From NCBI GenBank assembly GCA_024734495.1, contig JALMQS010000066.1, positions 4,493,490-4,557,489 on the forward strand: 64,000 bases of DNA. Direction: 5' to 3'. The stretch comes from Forficula auricularia (lineage: Eukaryota; Arthropoda; Insecta; Dermaptera; Forficulidae). Each line of letters opens with the position of its first letter. Positions within the stretch are counted from its first letter, which is position 1. A program made the translations under genes and the position numbers. Positions 47,807-58,129 of this stretch are shown here, one piece after another. Under the pieces are notes generated by a model. It had not been told where the DNA came from and made no database searches. It saw only the letters and a list, made by a program, of their open reading frames with translations.

Positions 47807-49255
47807 CTAGAGCGTATGTGTACTTAAATGAGAAGCCAAATTAGACTTGGTGGTAAACGTCTTTTGGCAGTGTGCACAACCGAAGGGCTTCTCGCTCGTA
47901 TGTATCCATAAATGAGCAGCCAAATTAGGCTTGGTGGTAAACCTCTTTTGGCAGTGTACGCAACCGAAAGGCTTCTCGCCTGTATGTGTCCGCAAATGAT
48001 TAGTCAAAGAGCTTCTAGTTGAAAAGTTCTTCAGACAATGTCCACAATCGAAAGGCTTCTCGCCTGAATGCGTTTGCAAATGAATAGTCAAAGAGCTTCT
48101 AGTTGAAAAGTTCTTCTGACAATGTCCACATCCAAAAGGCTTCTCGCTTTTATGCATTCGTAAATGGGCAACCAATCCAAACTTTTGGTTAAACCTCTTT
48201 GGGCAGTGTGCACAACCAAAGGGCTTCTCGTCTGTATGTGTTCGCAAATGAACAGTAAAAGATTGTCTCCATGAAAATTTCTTTGGACACTGTCCACAAA
48301 CAAAAGGCTTTTCGCCTGTATGTGTCAGCAAATGAACAGTCAAAGATTTTTTACATGAAAATTTCTTCAGACACTGTTCACAACTGAAAGGCTTTTCGCC
48401 TGTATGTGTCCGCAAATGAGCAGTCAAAGATTTTTTACATGAAAATTTCTTCAGACACTGTCCACAACTGAAAGGCTTTTCGCCTGTATGTGTCAGCAAA
48501 TGAACAGTCAAAGATTTTTTACATGAAAATTTCTTCAGACACTGTCCACAACTGAAAGGCTTTTCGCCTGTATGTGTCCGCAAATGAGCAGTCAAAGATT
48601 GTCTCAGTGAAAATTTTTTCGGACACTGTCCACAAGCGAAAGGCTTTTCGCCTGTATGTGTCAGCAAATGAACAGTCAAAGATTTTTTACATGAAAATTT
48701 CTTCAGACACTGTCCACAACTGAAAGGCTTTTCGCCTGTATGTGTCCGCAAATGAGCAGTCAAAGATTGTCTCAGTGAAAATTTTTTCGGACACTGTCCA
48801 CAAACGAAAGGCTTTTCGCCTGTATGTGTCCGCAAATGAGCAGTCAAAGATAGTCTCCGTGAAAATTTCTTCGGACACTGTCCACAAACAAAAGGTTTTT
48901 CGCCTGTATGTGTTCTTAAATGACTAGCCAAATTAGACTTGGTGGTAAACCTCATTTCGCAGTGTGCACAACCAAAGGGCTTTTCGCCTGTATGTCTCCG
49001 CAAATGATCAGTTATAGAGCTTCTAGTTAAAAAGTTCTTTAGACAATGTCCACAGCCGAAAGGCTTTTCGCCTCTATGCGCCCTTAAATGAGCAGCCAAA
49101 TTAGACTTGGTTGTAAACCTCTTTGCGCAGTGTGCACAACCAAAGGGCTTCTCCTCTGTATGTGTCGGTAATTGTCTAGTCAAATTAGACTTTTTAATGA
49201 GCATCGTCGGGCAGTTTGACAACCAAAAGCGTTTTCGTCTATGTGTACCCTTCAA
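47807..49255 (-). CDS. C2H2 zinc-finger array, 16 fingers (exon, partial gene)
   Basis: Sixteen intact C-x2-C...H-x3-H fingers of 28 residues are joined by TGEKPF-type linkers. These are Krüppel-type fingers that usually bind DNA in the nucleus. Fingers 5-10 alternate between two forms (FSLRQSLTAH and FSCKKSLT), which differ at base-contact positions and are nearly identical in DNA, so they arose by recent duplication. The flanking fingers (FTTKSNLA, FSTRSSLT) are more diverged. There is no N-terminal effector domain in this exon. The frame's nominal first codon is TTG; the first ATG (49202-49204) lies inside a degenerate finger that lacks its first Cys. The true coding sequence must therefore enter from upstream fingers, and these are broken. 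The stop TAG replaces the GE of a linker. It may be a truncated but transcribed gene or a pseudogene with a still-open core. Confidence 0.85.
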   Translation of the reverse strand: MKGTHRRKRFWLSNCPTMLIKKSNLTRQLPTHTEEKPFGCAHCAKRFTTKSNLAAHLRAHRGEKPFGCGHCLKNFLTRSSITDHLRRHTGEKPFGCAHCEMRFTTKSNLASHLRTHTGEKPFVCGQCPKKFSRRLSLTAHLRTHTGEKPFVCGQCPKKFSLRQSLTAHLRTHTGEKPFSCGQCLKKFSCKKSLTVHLLTHTGEKPFACGQCPKKFSLRQSLTAHLRTHTGEKPFSCGQCLKKFSCKKSLTVHLLTHTGEKPFSCGQCLKKFSCKKSLTAHLRTHTGEKPFSCEQCLKKFSCKKSLTVHLLTHTGEKPFVCGQCPKKFSWRQSFTVHLRTHTDEKPFGCAHCPKRFNQKFGLVAHLRMHKSEKPFGCGHCQKNFSTRSSLTIHLQTHSGEKPFDCGHCLKNFSTRSSLTNHLRTHTGEKPFGCVHCQKRFTTKPNLAAHLWIHTSEKPFGCAHCQKTFTTKSNLASHLSTHTL

Positions 49256-49551
49256 TATTCAGTCGAACTACTTTTTTGAGAATACTTCCGGGAGCAGTGT
49301 GAACAACTCAAAATCTTGTTCTCAACTGTATATCTTTATTTGTCTTATTGAATGTCTTTAGATAATAAGGACATTGGTAAAGTCGATCGCTTTCATGGAT
49401 TCCTTTATGAATCATAAACCGAGCTTTTGTTTTAAAAATTTTGAACAGAATTCACCTATAAATAGGATTTCATCTTTTTGGTAAACTCGGTGGTTTTGTT
49501 TCGTCACTTGTTGTTCTATTGGATGACGTGTATCATCATTTATCGAATCAC
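49256..49551 (-). pseudogene. Upstream part of the zinc-finger exon, frame-broken
   Basis: A splice acceptor (poly-T then CAG, AG at 49552-49553) opens a frame reading DSINDDTRHPIEQQVTKQNH. It continues RVYQKDEILFIGEFCSKF and KARFMIHKGIHESDRL, a finger whose first Cys is Gly, then YQCPYYLKTFNKTNKDI and a TGA at 49308-49310. In the next frame, SCSHCSRKYSQKSSSTEY ends at TGA 49252-49254. The following finger is split between that frame (NAFGCQT) and the long open frame (CPTMLIKKSNL). At least four fingers are degenerate. Sequencing error is possible but unlikely to explain this many lesions. Confidence 0.75.
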
Positions 49552-49721
49552 CTGAAAAAAATAAATAAATAAATATTTTTTTTATTTTCATTTTAAAATA
49601 AATTTAATTGATGATTTGAAATATTTATACTTTAATAAAAATGTAAAATATTATAGAACATAATATAAAATAAATTTTCTGAATAATAAATGCCCCCCCC
49701 CTTAACTACGAACTTGGAGAT

Positions 49722-50045
49722 ACAGTCGACTCTCGATAATTCGAACTCTTCATCTGTTAACTTCGGTAAATCGAAAAAATGCTGTGTATTTTGATACGCT
49801 CGATTACTCGAAATCCTTTTCATAACAAGAGGGGGAAAGAACGTTCTATAATTCGAACTAGGCCACTTCCCCTCTTTATAGTTCGATTTTTGTTAATTAG
49901 GTATGTTTTAATATCTATTGTTAATACATATGTAAATTTTTGGTTCTTTTTTGTCGTTTTCATTATTTTTACTTTTTTACTTGAGGCTATATATAAAACC
50001 TATATAAGCTCATACATATTTTCAAAAATATAATAAAAACTCATA
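49722..50045 (+). mobile_element. pogo-like MITE, right of the zinc-finger exon
   Basis: Starts 'tacagtcgactctcgataat' and matches 46700-47050 in inverted orientation ('aatgctgtgtattttgatac', 'aagaacgttctataattcga'). The far end is truncated near 50045. Confidence 0.7.
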
Positions 50046-50079
50046 AATCGTTTGATAATTTATATGTAAAATTCTATAT

Positions 50080-50300
50080 GATAGAATAGCCAAAAGGGCG
50101 GCCAATAGGGTGGGCCGAAAAAACTTTTTTTCTAAAACAATTTAGTGCGGAAAATTTGCCTATTGTAAAACGTCACGAAAATTCTATTTTTCTAAGATGT
50201 TGCACAAACGTAACAAAGTATATTATTGATTTGAATTTTATTTATTAAATTTAATTAATTAATTTTATTTAATTTAGGTTATTTAAACCATACAACAAGC
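50080..50300. repeat. Dispersed repeat, inverted partner at 61690-61990
   Basis: 'agtgcggaaaatttgcctat' and 'gggtgggccgaaaaaact' recur inverted near 61890-61960 with substitutions. Near 61990 the partner runs into a hAT-like end. Confidence 0.55.
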
Positions 50301-50306
50301 ATAAAA

Positions 50307-53222
50307 AAATAATTTTTATAAAAAAAAATAAAACCGACTTCAAAATAAACTGCAACGGATCTTTGCTAAACTTTATCCAAATTGATTTGAAATATTAATA
50401 TGTTTATTCCTTTATTATTAATCAGATATCACTTGCAATTTGCAGTTCATGTTGACTTAAATTCAAAAATATTGATCGATTCTCATTTAACAGTCGAGGA
50501 ATAACAATTCTACATGGGATTTTTGGCATATCGGTTATTATTGGTAACCATTGCTGAAGACATGGAGGAATCGACTTAAAATCAAAAATAGCGATTGATT
50601 CTCATCTATTACTTGAGGAATAATAATTCTACATTAGATTTTTGACGATTCGATTATTATTGGTAACCATTGCTGAAGACATGGAGGAATCGACTTAAAA
50701 TAAAAAAAACGATCGATTCTTATCTAATACTAGAGGAATAACCTTATTGCATTTCATTTTTGATGTTTTGACTATTAATGGCAACCTCTACTGCAAACGT
50801 GGAAGAATCGACTTAAAATCAAAAAGACTTAATTATTTTATGGCAAACAACTCAAGCTTGAGTTGTTTACTAAAAAAGAATATAGTCTTTTTGATTTTAA
50901 GTCGATTCCTCCATGTCTTCCGCAATGGTTACTAATTAAAACCGAAACGTCAAAAATCCAATATAGAATGGTTATTTCTCAAGTACTAGATGAGAATCAA
51001 TCGGTATTTTTGATTTTAACTCGATTCCTCTGTCTTCAGCAAAGGTAACGGATAAGAAAACAACGCAGTTGCTATGGTTACTTATAAAATTTCTTCCAAA
51101 TTTTTAGCATTTTACAGAGAGACGCCTATCCATTCTTACTTAAGCAAGGTTAAATGAGCTATATTAAAACTATCAAATGAATAAATTTAAAGAATTTAAA
51201 AAATTAAAAAAAAGTACTATCTTACTCTAGAGTAAATTACTTTAAAATATAATTTTACTAAAAACTTTCTTTAACCTTTTTGGTGGTCCCCAAGGTACTT
51301 AATTAGGATATTAAATTTCATCAAAATTGGTTAAGTCATTTTCAAGATATTTAGAAAAAACTAAAAAAGTACTGAAATAAAGTACTAATGTTTGTGGGCC
51401 GATATGTACCAAAAACTAATCAGCGATTCATTTTGTTAAACTAATGGTAGGTTTTCAATTTCATTTCAATCGGTGCAACGGTGTGGAAAAAATCGTGGGC
51501 CAAAAAAACGATAACATCCATCCATCCATCCGCACGCACTAAATGAAAAAATCGCACTTTTTGGCCTCTCGACGAGACCCCATGTAATTTTTGGCAAAAC
51601 CGTCACGTGCTAAAATTCAACCTAATTGAATACTACAATTTGTGACTTTAATTGAGTCGATGGGTTGGGTAGTCTTTATGTGAGGACCCTTGGAAGTCGC
51701 GCTTGCCGCGAGACCGATTACAATACTTTCCCCATGCCTCGCATTGGATAAAGTAAAAATTAAATGAAACAAATAAAATAATAAGAACTCAAAAATAAAA
51801 TAAAATGCACTAAAATGTATAAAATAATTATCTAATTTAGTTATAACTAAACGACGAAATATTAACATGAAATCACTTTTTGAAGTCGGTGCCAAACATA
51901 TATATTTTATGAATCGAACTCGACGGATATTACTTAGTACGATTGGCGGGTACGCTCGCTTATATAGGTAGTTTGTTTAGCTCCGACTTCAAAAACTGAT
52001 TTCATGTAAATATTTCATAGCTTATCGAATTTTTTCTAAATTTGATTCCATCGCGAATCTAATGTAGTGAATTTTTGTCAAATAATGAGTGAAAATAATA
52101 TTTGAACTTATATATTTCTAACTTGAAATAATGATTTAAATAAATTTTATAATTTTTCTCATTAATATATCAAAGAATAATTGATACGTCAACGAGATTT
52201 ATTTTGACCGCGCTGTTTGAAAAAGATATTTATCACGAGACTACTGCAGATTACGCTATTGGAGTCTGTGGAGTCTTAAGTCTGGACCAAGAGAGAAAAA
52301 GATGTGATCCACTTAGCTACAATCCAACCTCATTTCGCTTATAGCCCGCATGACATTCGGATGGATCACCAAGTGAATTTGAAATCTCAGATGTTATATA
52401 TTTAATCTCCCAATCCAGAGCGCATGATCTATTAGCATGTATATTAGATGCTTGCCATTAATTAATCGAATTTTTTCTAAATTTGATTCAATCGCGAATC
52501 TAATGTAGTGAAATTTTGTCAAATATTGAGTGAAAATATTTCATCGTTTAGTTGTAACTAAATTAGATAATTATTTATTACATTTTAGTGTATTTCATTT
52601 GATTTTTGAGTTCTTATTATTTTTTTCTTGCATTTAATTTTTTTGAAGTCGGTTTTTTTTTTTATAAAAATTATTTTTATTTTTCTCTTTTTAGTGATGT
52701 TATTAATTGTGACTTAATATAATACCTTGCATGCATCTCGTAAGAGAAAGTAAATGAATCAGAAAATGGTAATAAAATTCAAATCATAAATATAGAAATT
52801 CTCTAGAAACGCTTGCAGGTTTTAAATGAACGTTTTAAAATTGACTTTTTTATAAAAGATTTTATTTATTATAATTTCGATTGTTTGCTCATAAGAATTG
52901 GAAATTTACCTTAATAGTCATTGATCATATCATCAGAACTTGACCAAATTAATATGGGACCACCCCTAAGGTACCCTCTTTCCAATATAAAAAGAATCAT
53001 CGAAATCGGTTGACAAACTAAGAATTTATGCCTGAACAAACATAACAAAAAAGATCCAATACCAATGAAAAAAACCGGGACCAATCGGAAACTATACTGA
53101 ACCCAATGCAAAAAAATCATCAAAATCGGTTCACAATTGGCGAAGATATCAGATAATATAGATACAAAAAAAAAAAAAATTCAGTCGATTGAGAACCTCC
53201 TCCTTTTTTGAAATGGGTTATA
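50307..53222 (+). mobile_element. 'GAAGTCGGT' element, copy 2, carrying a nested foldback
   Basis: 'aaaataaaaccgacttcaaa' (to about 50344) and 'atgaaacaaataaaataata' (from 51769) are the two halves of one element, separated by the foldback element. The interior palindrome ('gaagtcggtgccaaacat', 51883) and the right end ('cctccttttttgaaatgggt') follow. Around 52697 it contains an unoccupied equivalent of the site where copy 3 has a piggyBac-like insertion. Confidence 0.7.
50345..51768 (+). mobile_element. Foldback element of 119-bp units, copy 3
   Basis: Module A 'aactgcaacggatctttgct', about three direct units, a spacer near 50830-50880, about one and a half inverted units, then module B ending 'gcattggataaagtaaaaa'. 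It holds fewer units than copy 2, so unit number varies between copies. Confidence 0.78.
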
Positions 53223-53515
53223 AATTTTTGATCAAAATTCACCTTTAAATAGGATTATATCTTTTTCTTGAACTCGGCGTTTTTTAGTTTCGAATCATAC
53301 ACTGGTCACTTAGGTATTATTCTATTGGATGACGTGCAACGTGTCATTTATTGAATCACCTGAAAAAAATAAATAAATAATAATAATATTTTTTTATTTT
53401 CATTTTAAAATAAATTTAATTGATAATTTGAAATATTTATACTTTAATAAAAATGTAAAATATAATAGAACATTATATAAAATATACATATATTCTGAAT
53501 AATAAAATAAAGTAT
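53223..53515 (-). pseudogene. Broken duplicate of the zinc-finger exon start and intron edge
   Basis: The minus strand matches 49450-49690: the intron side with 'aataaatttaattgataatt', the acceptor 'ttttttcaggtgattca', and exon sequence up to 'ctatttaaaggtgaatttt'. There the Cys codon of the first finger is replaced by TGA. Indels also break the frame upstream. Intron sequence is duplicated too, so this is a DNA-level duplication, not a retrocopy. The rest of the exon is lost at the end of the 'GAAGTCGGT' element. Confidence 0.82.
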
Positions 53516-53865
53516 AACCTCTAATGAATGGATTTTCAATTTTTGAATAATTAGATTTTTATGCGATTATTATGAGAATTATAAAATCCCAAGAAGAAAT
53601 TGAATTTCTAAAATTTACTAGTTAGATAATTTAAATTTGATATAATATTCCATTTAGATAATAATATGTAATAATATATGTAAGCAGTTCAATCCGATGC
53701 TGTATATTCAATCATGATAAAAAAATGTTTTAATTATAGCCCGGCAGGTGTCACTTAACTCTAATCAAATAATTTCCACTATCAATCAAAATTGTGTACA
53801 TTTTTCAAAAAAATTTGGAAATTTTTTTTTGAAAATTAAAAAAAAAAAAAATCAAAATTTTCGAA
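53516..53865. other. No gene recognised
   Basis: AT-rich sequence with homopolymer runs at 53820-53860. Confidence 0.4.
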
Positions 53866-55490
53866 AAATCAAAAAATCATTGGTAATTTTACGGTAGCTG
53901 TGGCGCCGCAATCTGACGATGGATTCTTATAGTACTGTCCAAAATAAGACGAAAATGAAGAATAAAATTTTTTGAGATTTCGCTTAATTTTCAAGATATC
54001 GAGTTTAAAATATACTATTTTTTGTATTTATTTTTCAATTGTTATTTATATAGAAACCACGGAAACCGTAGTATCACGGATTCCGTGTGGCGCCGCTACT
54101 GACGACGGATTCTATTAGGAAATGAATATTAATTAAAAAACCATTAGTAAATCCCCAAAAGAAATCGAATATGTAAAAGTCGATGCCGGTTCGGTTAAGA
54201 TCTATTCAGTTCGTCTCGGTTCAGCTCTTATAACTTTATTTCGAGCTGGCATTTAGGCGATTAAGTTGGCTAATCTTAACCAAACTTTTCAAAGTTTGTT
54301 CGGGAACCCATTTTTTTTTATCTAAATGAACCGATGATGATGAATAGAACCGAACCTATGAAAAGTTTTAAAAGTGAAAATTCCTAACGCCCACTGTCGC
54401 TCACTTGCGACAATTTCAGACATCACAGTCCATAAACTCAATTTCAGTTCAAATTTGTAGTTTAAAATTTTATTTTTACTTTCTGACTTATTCTGTATAG
54501 TTCTAAAAGAATCCGTCGTCAGATAGCGGCGCCACACGGAACCCTCGTGAAACTATGGTTTCCGGAGCTTCTATAAAAAAAATTGAAAAAAAAAACTGGC
54601 TTTTTACTTTACCATACAGGGTATGGTCAAGCATTGTAATCGTGCATGAAAAAAGTGATTTTTTCCTTCTTTTTTTCGAAATATCTCAAAAACGGCTGAA
54701 ACTATTTTGATTAAAAAAATTGAGCGAAACCATGGAATTTTGCACTACAAAAAACCCTAATAAGTGAACATCGAAAAAATTATGTTTTTCGAGATAATAA
54801 TTGTTTTGTCACAATGTCTGTTAGTTAGTCTGTCCGGTTGTCCGGTTGTCTGGTTGTCCGTTAGTCTGTACGTTACCAAATTTTTGAGGACGAGCTAGCT
54901 CAAAAACTAGTTTGAATATCGAAACCAAATTTCACACGTAGTGGTCTATTGAGATTAAGAGCTGATTAGATTTTGGTGCATATCGACCCAAAATTATGGG
55001 GGGTAGATGGATTGGGGGGGGGGGGGGCGTTAAAAAATTAAAAATCTAGGCCATTTACCAAACTCGACCAAATTTTGTTTACATTATCAGTGAGACCCCA
55101 GAAGTCTAAAATTGCAAAAACTAACCGCCCAAAATGGGGAGAGGGGGTCAAAAATTGAAAATCTAAGCTCTTGTACCAAACTCAACCAAATTTTGTATAC
55201 ATAATCAGTGGGCCCCCAGGAGTCTAAAAATGCAAAAACTAACCCCTCCCCTACATGATTATAAATAATTTTATTAAATATAAGTGAGGGGGCCAGGTTG
55301 TATGGTAAAGTCAAGTAGATAGCCACATCAGAACACGACAGCTTATTTAAACTTGATATCTCGAAAACTAAGTGAAATCTCCAAAAATGGTATTCTTCAT
55401 TTTTGTACTATACTACTCGAGTACTATAAGAATTCATCGTCAGATCACGACGCCACAGTTACCGTAGAATCCCCAAATCATTGTTAATAA
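53866..55490. mobile_element. Inverted-repeat element with 'ggcgccgc' boxes, interrupted
   Basis: The left arm 53866-54120 pairs with 54495-54596 plus 55323-55490 ('tctgacgatggattcttata' and its complement). The right arm is continuous only if 54597-55322 is removed. The box 'gtggcgccgc' with 'ctgacga(t/c)ggattct' occurs twice in each arm. No coding capacity. Confidence 0.7.
54597..55322 (+). mobile_element. TTTACCATA element, complete copy inside an arm
   Basis: Starts 'ctttttactttaccatacag' and ends 'tgtatggtaaagtcaa'. A small expansion of 'tccggttgtc' lies at 54830-54865. Two tandem modules of about 110 bp ('actaaccgcccaaaatgggg') lie near 55045-55255. Confidence 0.75.
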
Positions 55491-56054
55491 TTTGAAGTAT
55501 TCGAGTAATCGAAACATTATTAGGTACTTATTATTTTTAATATTTTTTATGACATGTTTTGTAAAGGTTTAGGTTCAGGCCTGTAGTCAGGGCTGAATAT
55601 TAGATCGGGCACCGGATTTTATAGAGGGTGCCAGAGAAAATAGCTTCTAATATCTGTCTAACTTTCAGAATAATCTGGAACTTAACTTCATTTAGAGTCA
55701 CAGTAGAGGAGTGCCTAAGGCGCTTGAATTTGCATTAAGTTTATTCCGGTTCCCGAGTCAGAACAAATTTTCATCACTGTAAAAATTAATTAGAACCAGG
55801 GGAAGGAAATGGGAAACCACTCATGTAGAAATTTTCCTCAAGAAAATTACAATGGAGAGGATAATCCTCATAATAATGGCAACGCTTGGAACAGGGCCTG
55901 ATTTAGAGTCTATAGGCCCCTAGGCTGAACCTGTGGCGCGGGTCCTATCGGGGAAAATATATATTTTTTTTTAATTAACCTAAGACATTATATATTTTTC
56001 AAAATTTTCAATGTATAAATCTTAATTTGTAACTAAATACTGAAATATTTGTGA

Positions 56055-56097
56055 TAGACTGATGATGAAGGCAATGCCTTCGAAACTATAGTCTCTA
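56055..56097 (+). ncRNA. Hammerhead ribozyme candidate, best in window
   Basis: Stem I TAGA (56055-56058) pairs with TCTA (56094-56097). The core CTGATGA is at 56059-56065. Stem II is GAAGGC/GCCTTC, 6 bp with loop AAT, followed by GAAA (56082-56085). Stem III is AC/GT closed by TATA, and cleavage is predicted after C56093. Compared with the motif at 38313, one stem II pair is changed on both sides (A-U there, G-C here), a compensatory change. Confidence 0.62.
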
Positions 56098-56139
56098 GAA
56101 ATAATTATAAAATTATTTTATTTAAAAAACAGAAGACTC

Positions 56140-56962
56140 TCTCATTTTATTTTTAACCTAAAACAGTGCTGCCTAATTTCTAGGCGCGCAGATAGGAACC
56201 TTCCGGACATTTCCTTTGATTCGAGCTCATTGGAATTCCGTAATAAAATATCAATGTTAGGTGTCACCTTAGGTTCTGACCTCTCTTGGAATGACCATAT
56301 TATCTCAGTAGCAAAAGCTGCAGCATGTAAGCTTGGCTTTCTTTTCCGAACCAAACGATTTTTCACCCCCACTCAACTCCTTATATTATACAAGGCTCAA
56401 ATTCGCCCCTGTCTTGAATATTGCTCGCATTTGTGGAGAGGAGCCTCCAAGTATTCTCTTAATACCTTAGATGCAATTCAGAGGCGAGCTATAAGACTGA
56501 TAGGCGATCCTACATTAACTGACACTCTCGACTCCCTAGCCCATCGTAGATCTGTCTCCGCCCTATCCCTTTTTTATAGATATTACCATGGCTTTTGTTC
56601 TGACGAAATAAAATCGATAATCCCACCAAAGGCCTCATTTGCCCGAAATACGCGATTTTCTAAAATTCAACACCCCTACGCGCTTAAACTAGATACTAAT
56701 CGAACAAACGCATTCGCCAATTCATTTATCCCTATGACATCTAGAGACTGGAATTCTTCTTCCCCCGACCGTCTTTCCAGCTACTTATAACCTTCAAACT
56801 TTCAAGACCAGCATCCACAGATACCTTCGACTTCTACCCAATCCCTAAATCTCCCCTTATCTTCACGTTACAAGGGTCCACCACGGACTTCAGAGGTTGT
56901 ACCTTCTTGGTGCAACTTCTTCTTGTATCAATATCATTATAAAAAAAAAAAAAAAAAAAATT
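56140..56962 (+). pseudogene. Jockey/CR1-like LINE 3' fragment with poly(A)
   Basis: Reads QCCLISRRADRNLPDISF, MLGVTLGSDLSWNDH, YKAQIRPCLEYCSHLWRG and DTLDSLAHRRSVSALSLF, then YYHGFCSDEIKSIIPPKA. A one-base shift near 56785 precedes the end YNLQTFKTSIHRYLRLLPNP (stop 56846-56848). It is a distinct subfamily from the copies at 17222 and 19955. The open part (56140-56790) is the least damaged LINE piece here. It ends in about 22 A residues. Confidence 0.87.
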
Positions 56963-57257
56963 CAGTTATTATCCAATTAAAAACTTAAAAATGAACGCTC
57001 ATGACTCTTTATTGAAACCTTGTTAAATATATTTAAAAAAAAAGTAGACCCTTTGTGATGCCTGCCTATAGGCTGCAGTCTGTGCTTAAACCCGGCCCTG
57101 GCTCGGAATCGAGTATGTCGCCTAAAGAAGAAGAAACTTAATATGCGAATACTATTATATAGTTTATTCATTTAATATAATGCAAGGCTTTAATATAGAC
57201 TAAATTTTATACACAAGTTATTAAACAGAAACTTTCTTTTAATATTATTATTATTAT

Positions 57258-57630
57258 TGTAGAGATTATTTAAATTAGTTTTCTTAATTTCAGTTTAAGA
57301 TCATACATGTGTTTGCCAGCTGTCTATCTAGGCTGGGTGGCCGCATTCTTTCTTTTTAGCGAGCCATTGTGTCCAAGGGCTGTCGGCTGACGGGACACTT
57401 CCACCCCACTTATATGCATGTGTGTATGTGTGTTGCAGTTGAGGCCCAGTTGTTGAGAAGGCGTTGGCCAGTTGAGAGCAATTGTATGATGAGAGTTTTA
57501 AGATGTTTTAACGATGACCCCCTAGACGAATATGTATAACCCCCCTTTTGTAAATAAATATATATTAAATGATAAATACGTGTGTTATTAACCCCTATGA
57601 GCCAAGAGGGTGAAACCCCCGCATCCTACA
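57258..57630 (+). mobile_element. Solo LTR
   Basis: 373 bp beginning TGTAG and ending CTACA, flanked on both sides by ttat (57254-57257 and 57631-57634). It has an AATAAA-type signal near 57555 and no adjacent primer-binding site, polypurine tract or second LTR. The pattern fits recombination between the LTRs of a Ty3- or Bel-like retrotransposon. Family not identified. Confidence 0.6.
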
Positions 57631-57839
57631 TTATGTATAAGTATGACTAGATCTGTTGGAAGACTTTATGGCCTAATAAAAAAAAGAAGATTGAAGACCA
57701 GATAAAATATTACAGATTATTTTTGAATTCGCCCTTTTAATATACAAAATGTTTGAGGGGGCCAAAAAAGAACAAAATGAGCTAGATTAATTGGGAAAAA
57801 TTGTTGATATTTTTCTTCTTGATCTTCTCCTTCTTTTAA

Positions 57840-58103
57840 GTGACGTATCTCTCCTGGCGTTTTGGCTCCTCTCCCCATATACCTGTGCTGAGTGTATTTA
57901 GCTGTTTTTACACAGATATACGGGACCTACTTTTAACGCCGGTTTCGAACGCCTAATTTAGAGAGGTTACTAGGCAATTATACTATTGGTAGGTTGCCAT
58001 TGCTTTCCAAGAGGAGGCGACTGTAAATATCTGATTTGCGAACCAGCGTACTTCGAGTCAGCGACCCGACACTCAAGCCACTGACCCACAGTCGCCTTCT
58101 TCT
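57840..58103 (-). mobile_element. tRNA-derived SINE
   Basis: The minus strand starts 'ggcgactgtgggtcagtggc' with an A-box-like tgggtcagtgg and, 38 bases further on, 'gctggttcgcaaatc' resembling a B box. The body continues to about 57840. No target duplication was found, and neither box is a perfect match. Confidence 0.5.
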
Positions 58104-58129
58104 TGTTCATTTATCATAATTGAAAATTT

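Larger units (their letters stand above)
55892..57100 (+). mobile_element. hAT-type element containing LINE sequence
   Basis: Left end 'cagggcctgatttagagtct' and the complement of the right end ('cagggccgggtttaagca') match. Flanking 8-mers are gcttggaa (55884-55891) and gctcggaa (57101-57108), one mismatch. The interior consists of a hammerhead motif and a LINE 3' fragment, with no transposase. Confidence 0.72.

Noticed and set aside
48088..48927. Additional open frames within the zinc-finger region
   Set aside because: They are other-frame readings of the finger repeats, with periodic but meaningless peptides.
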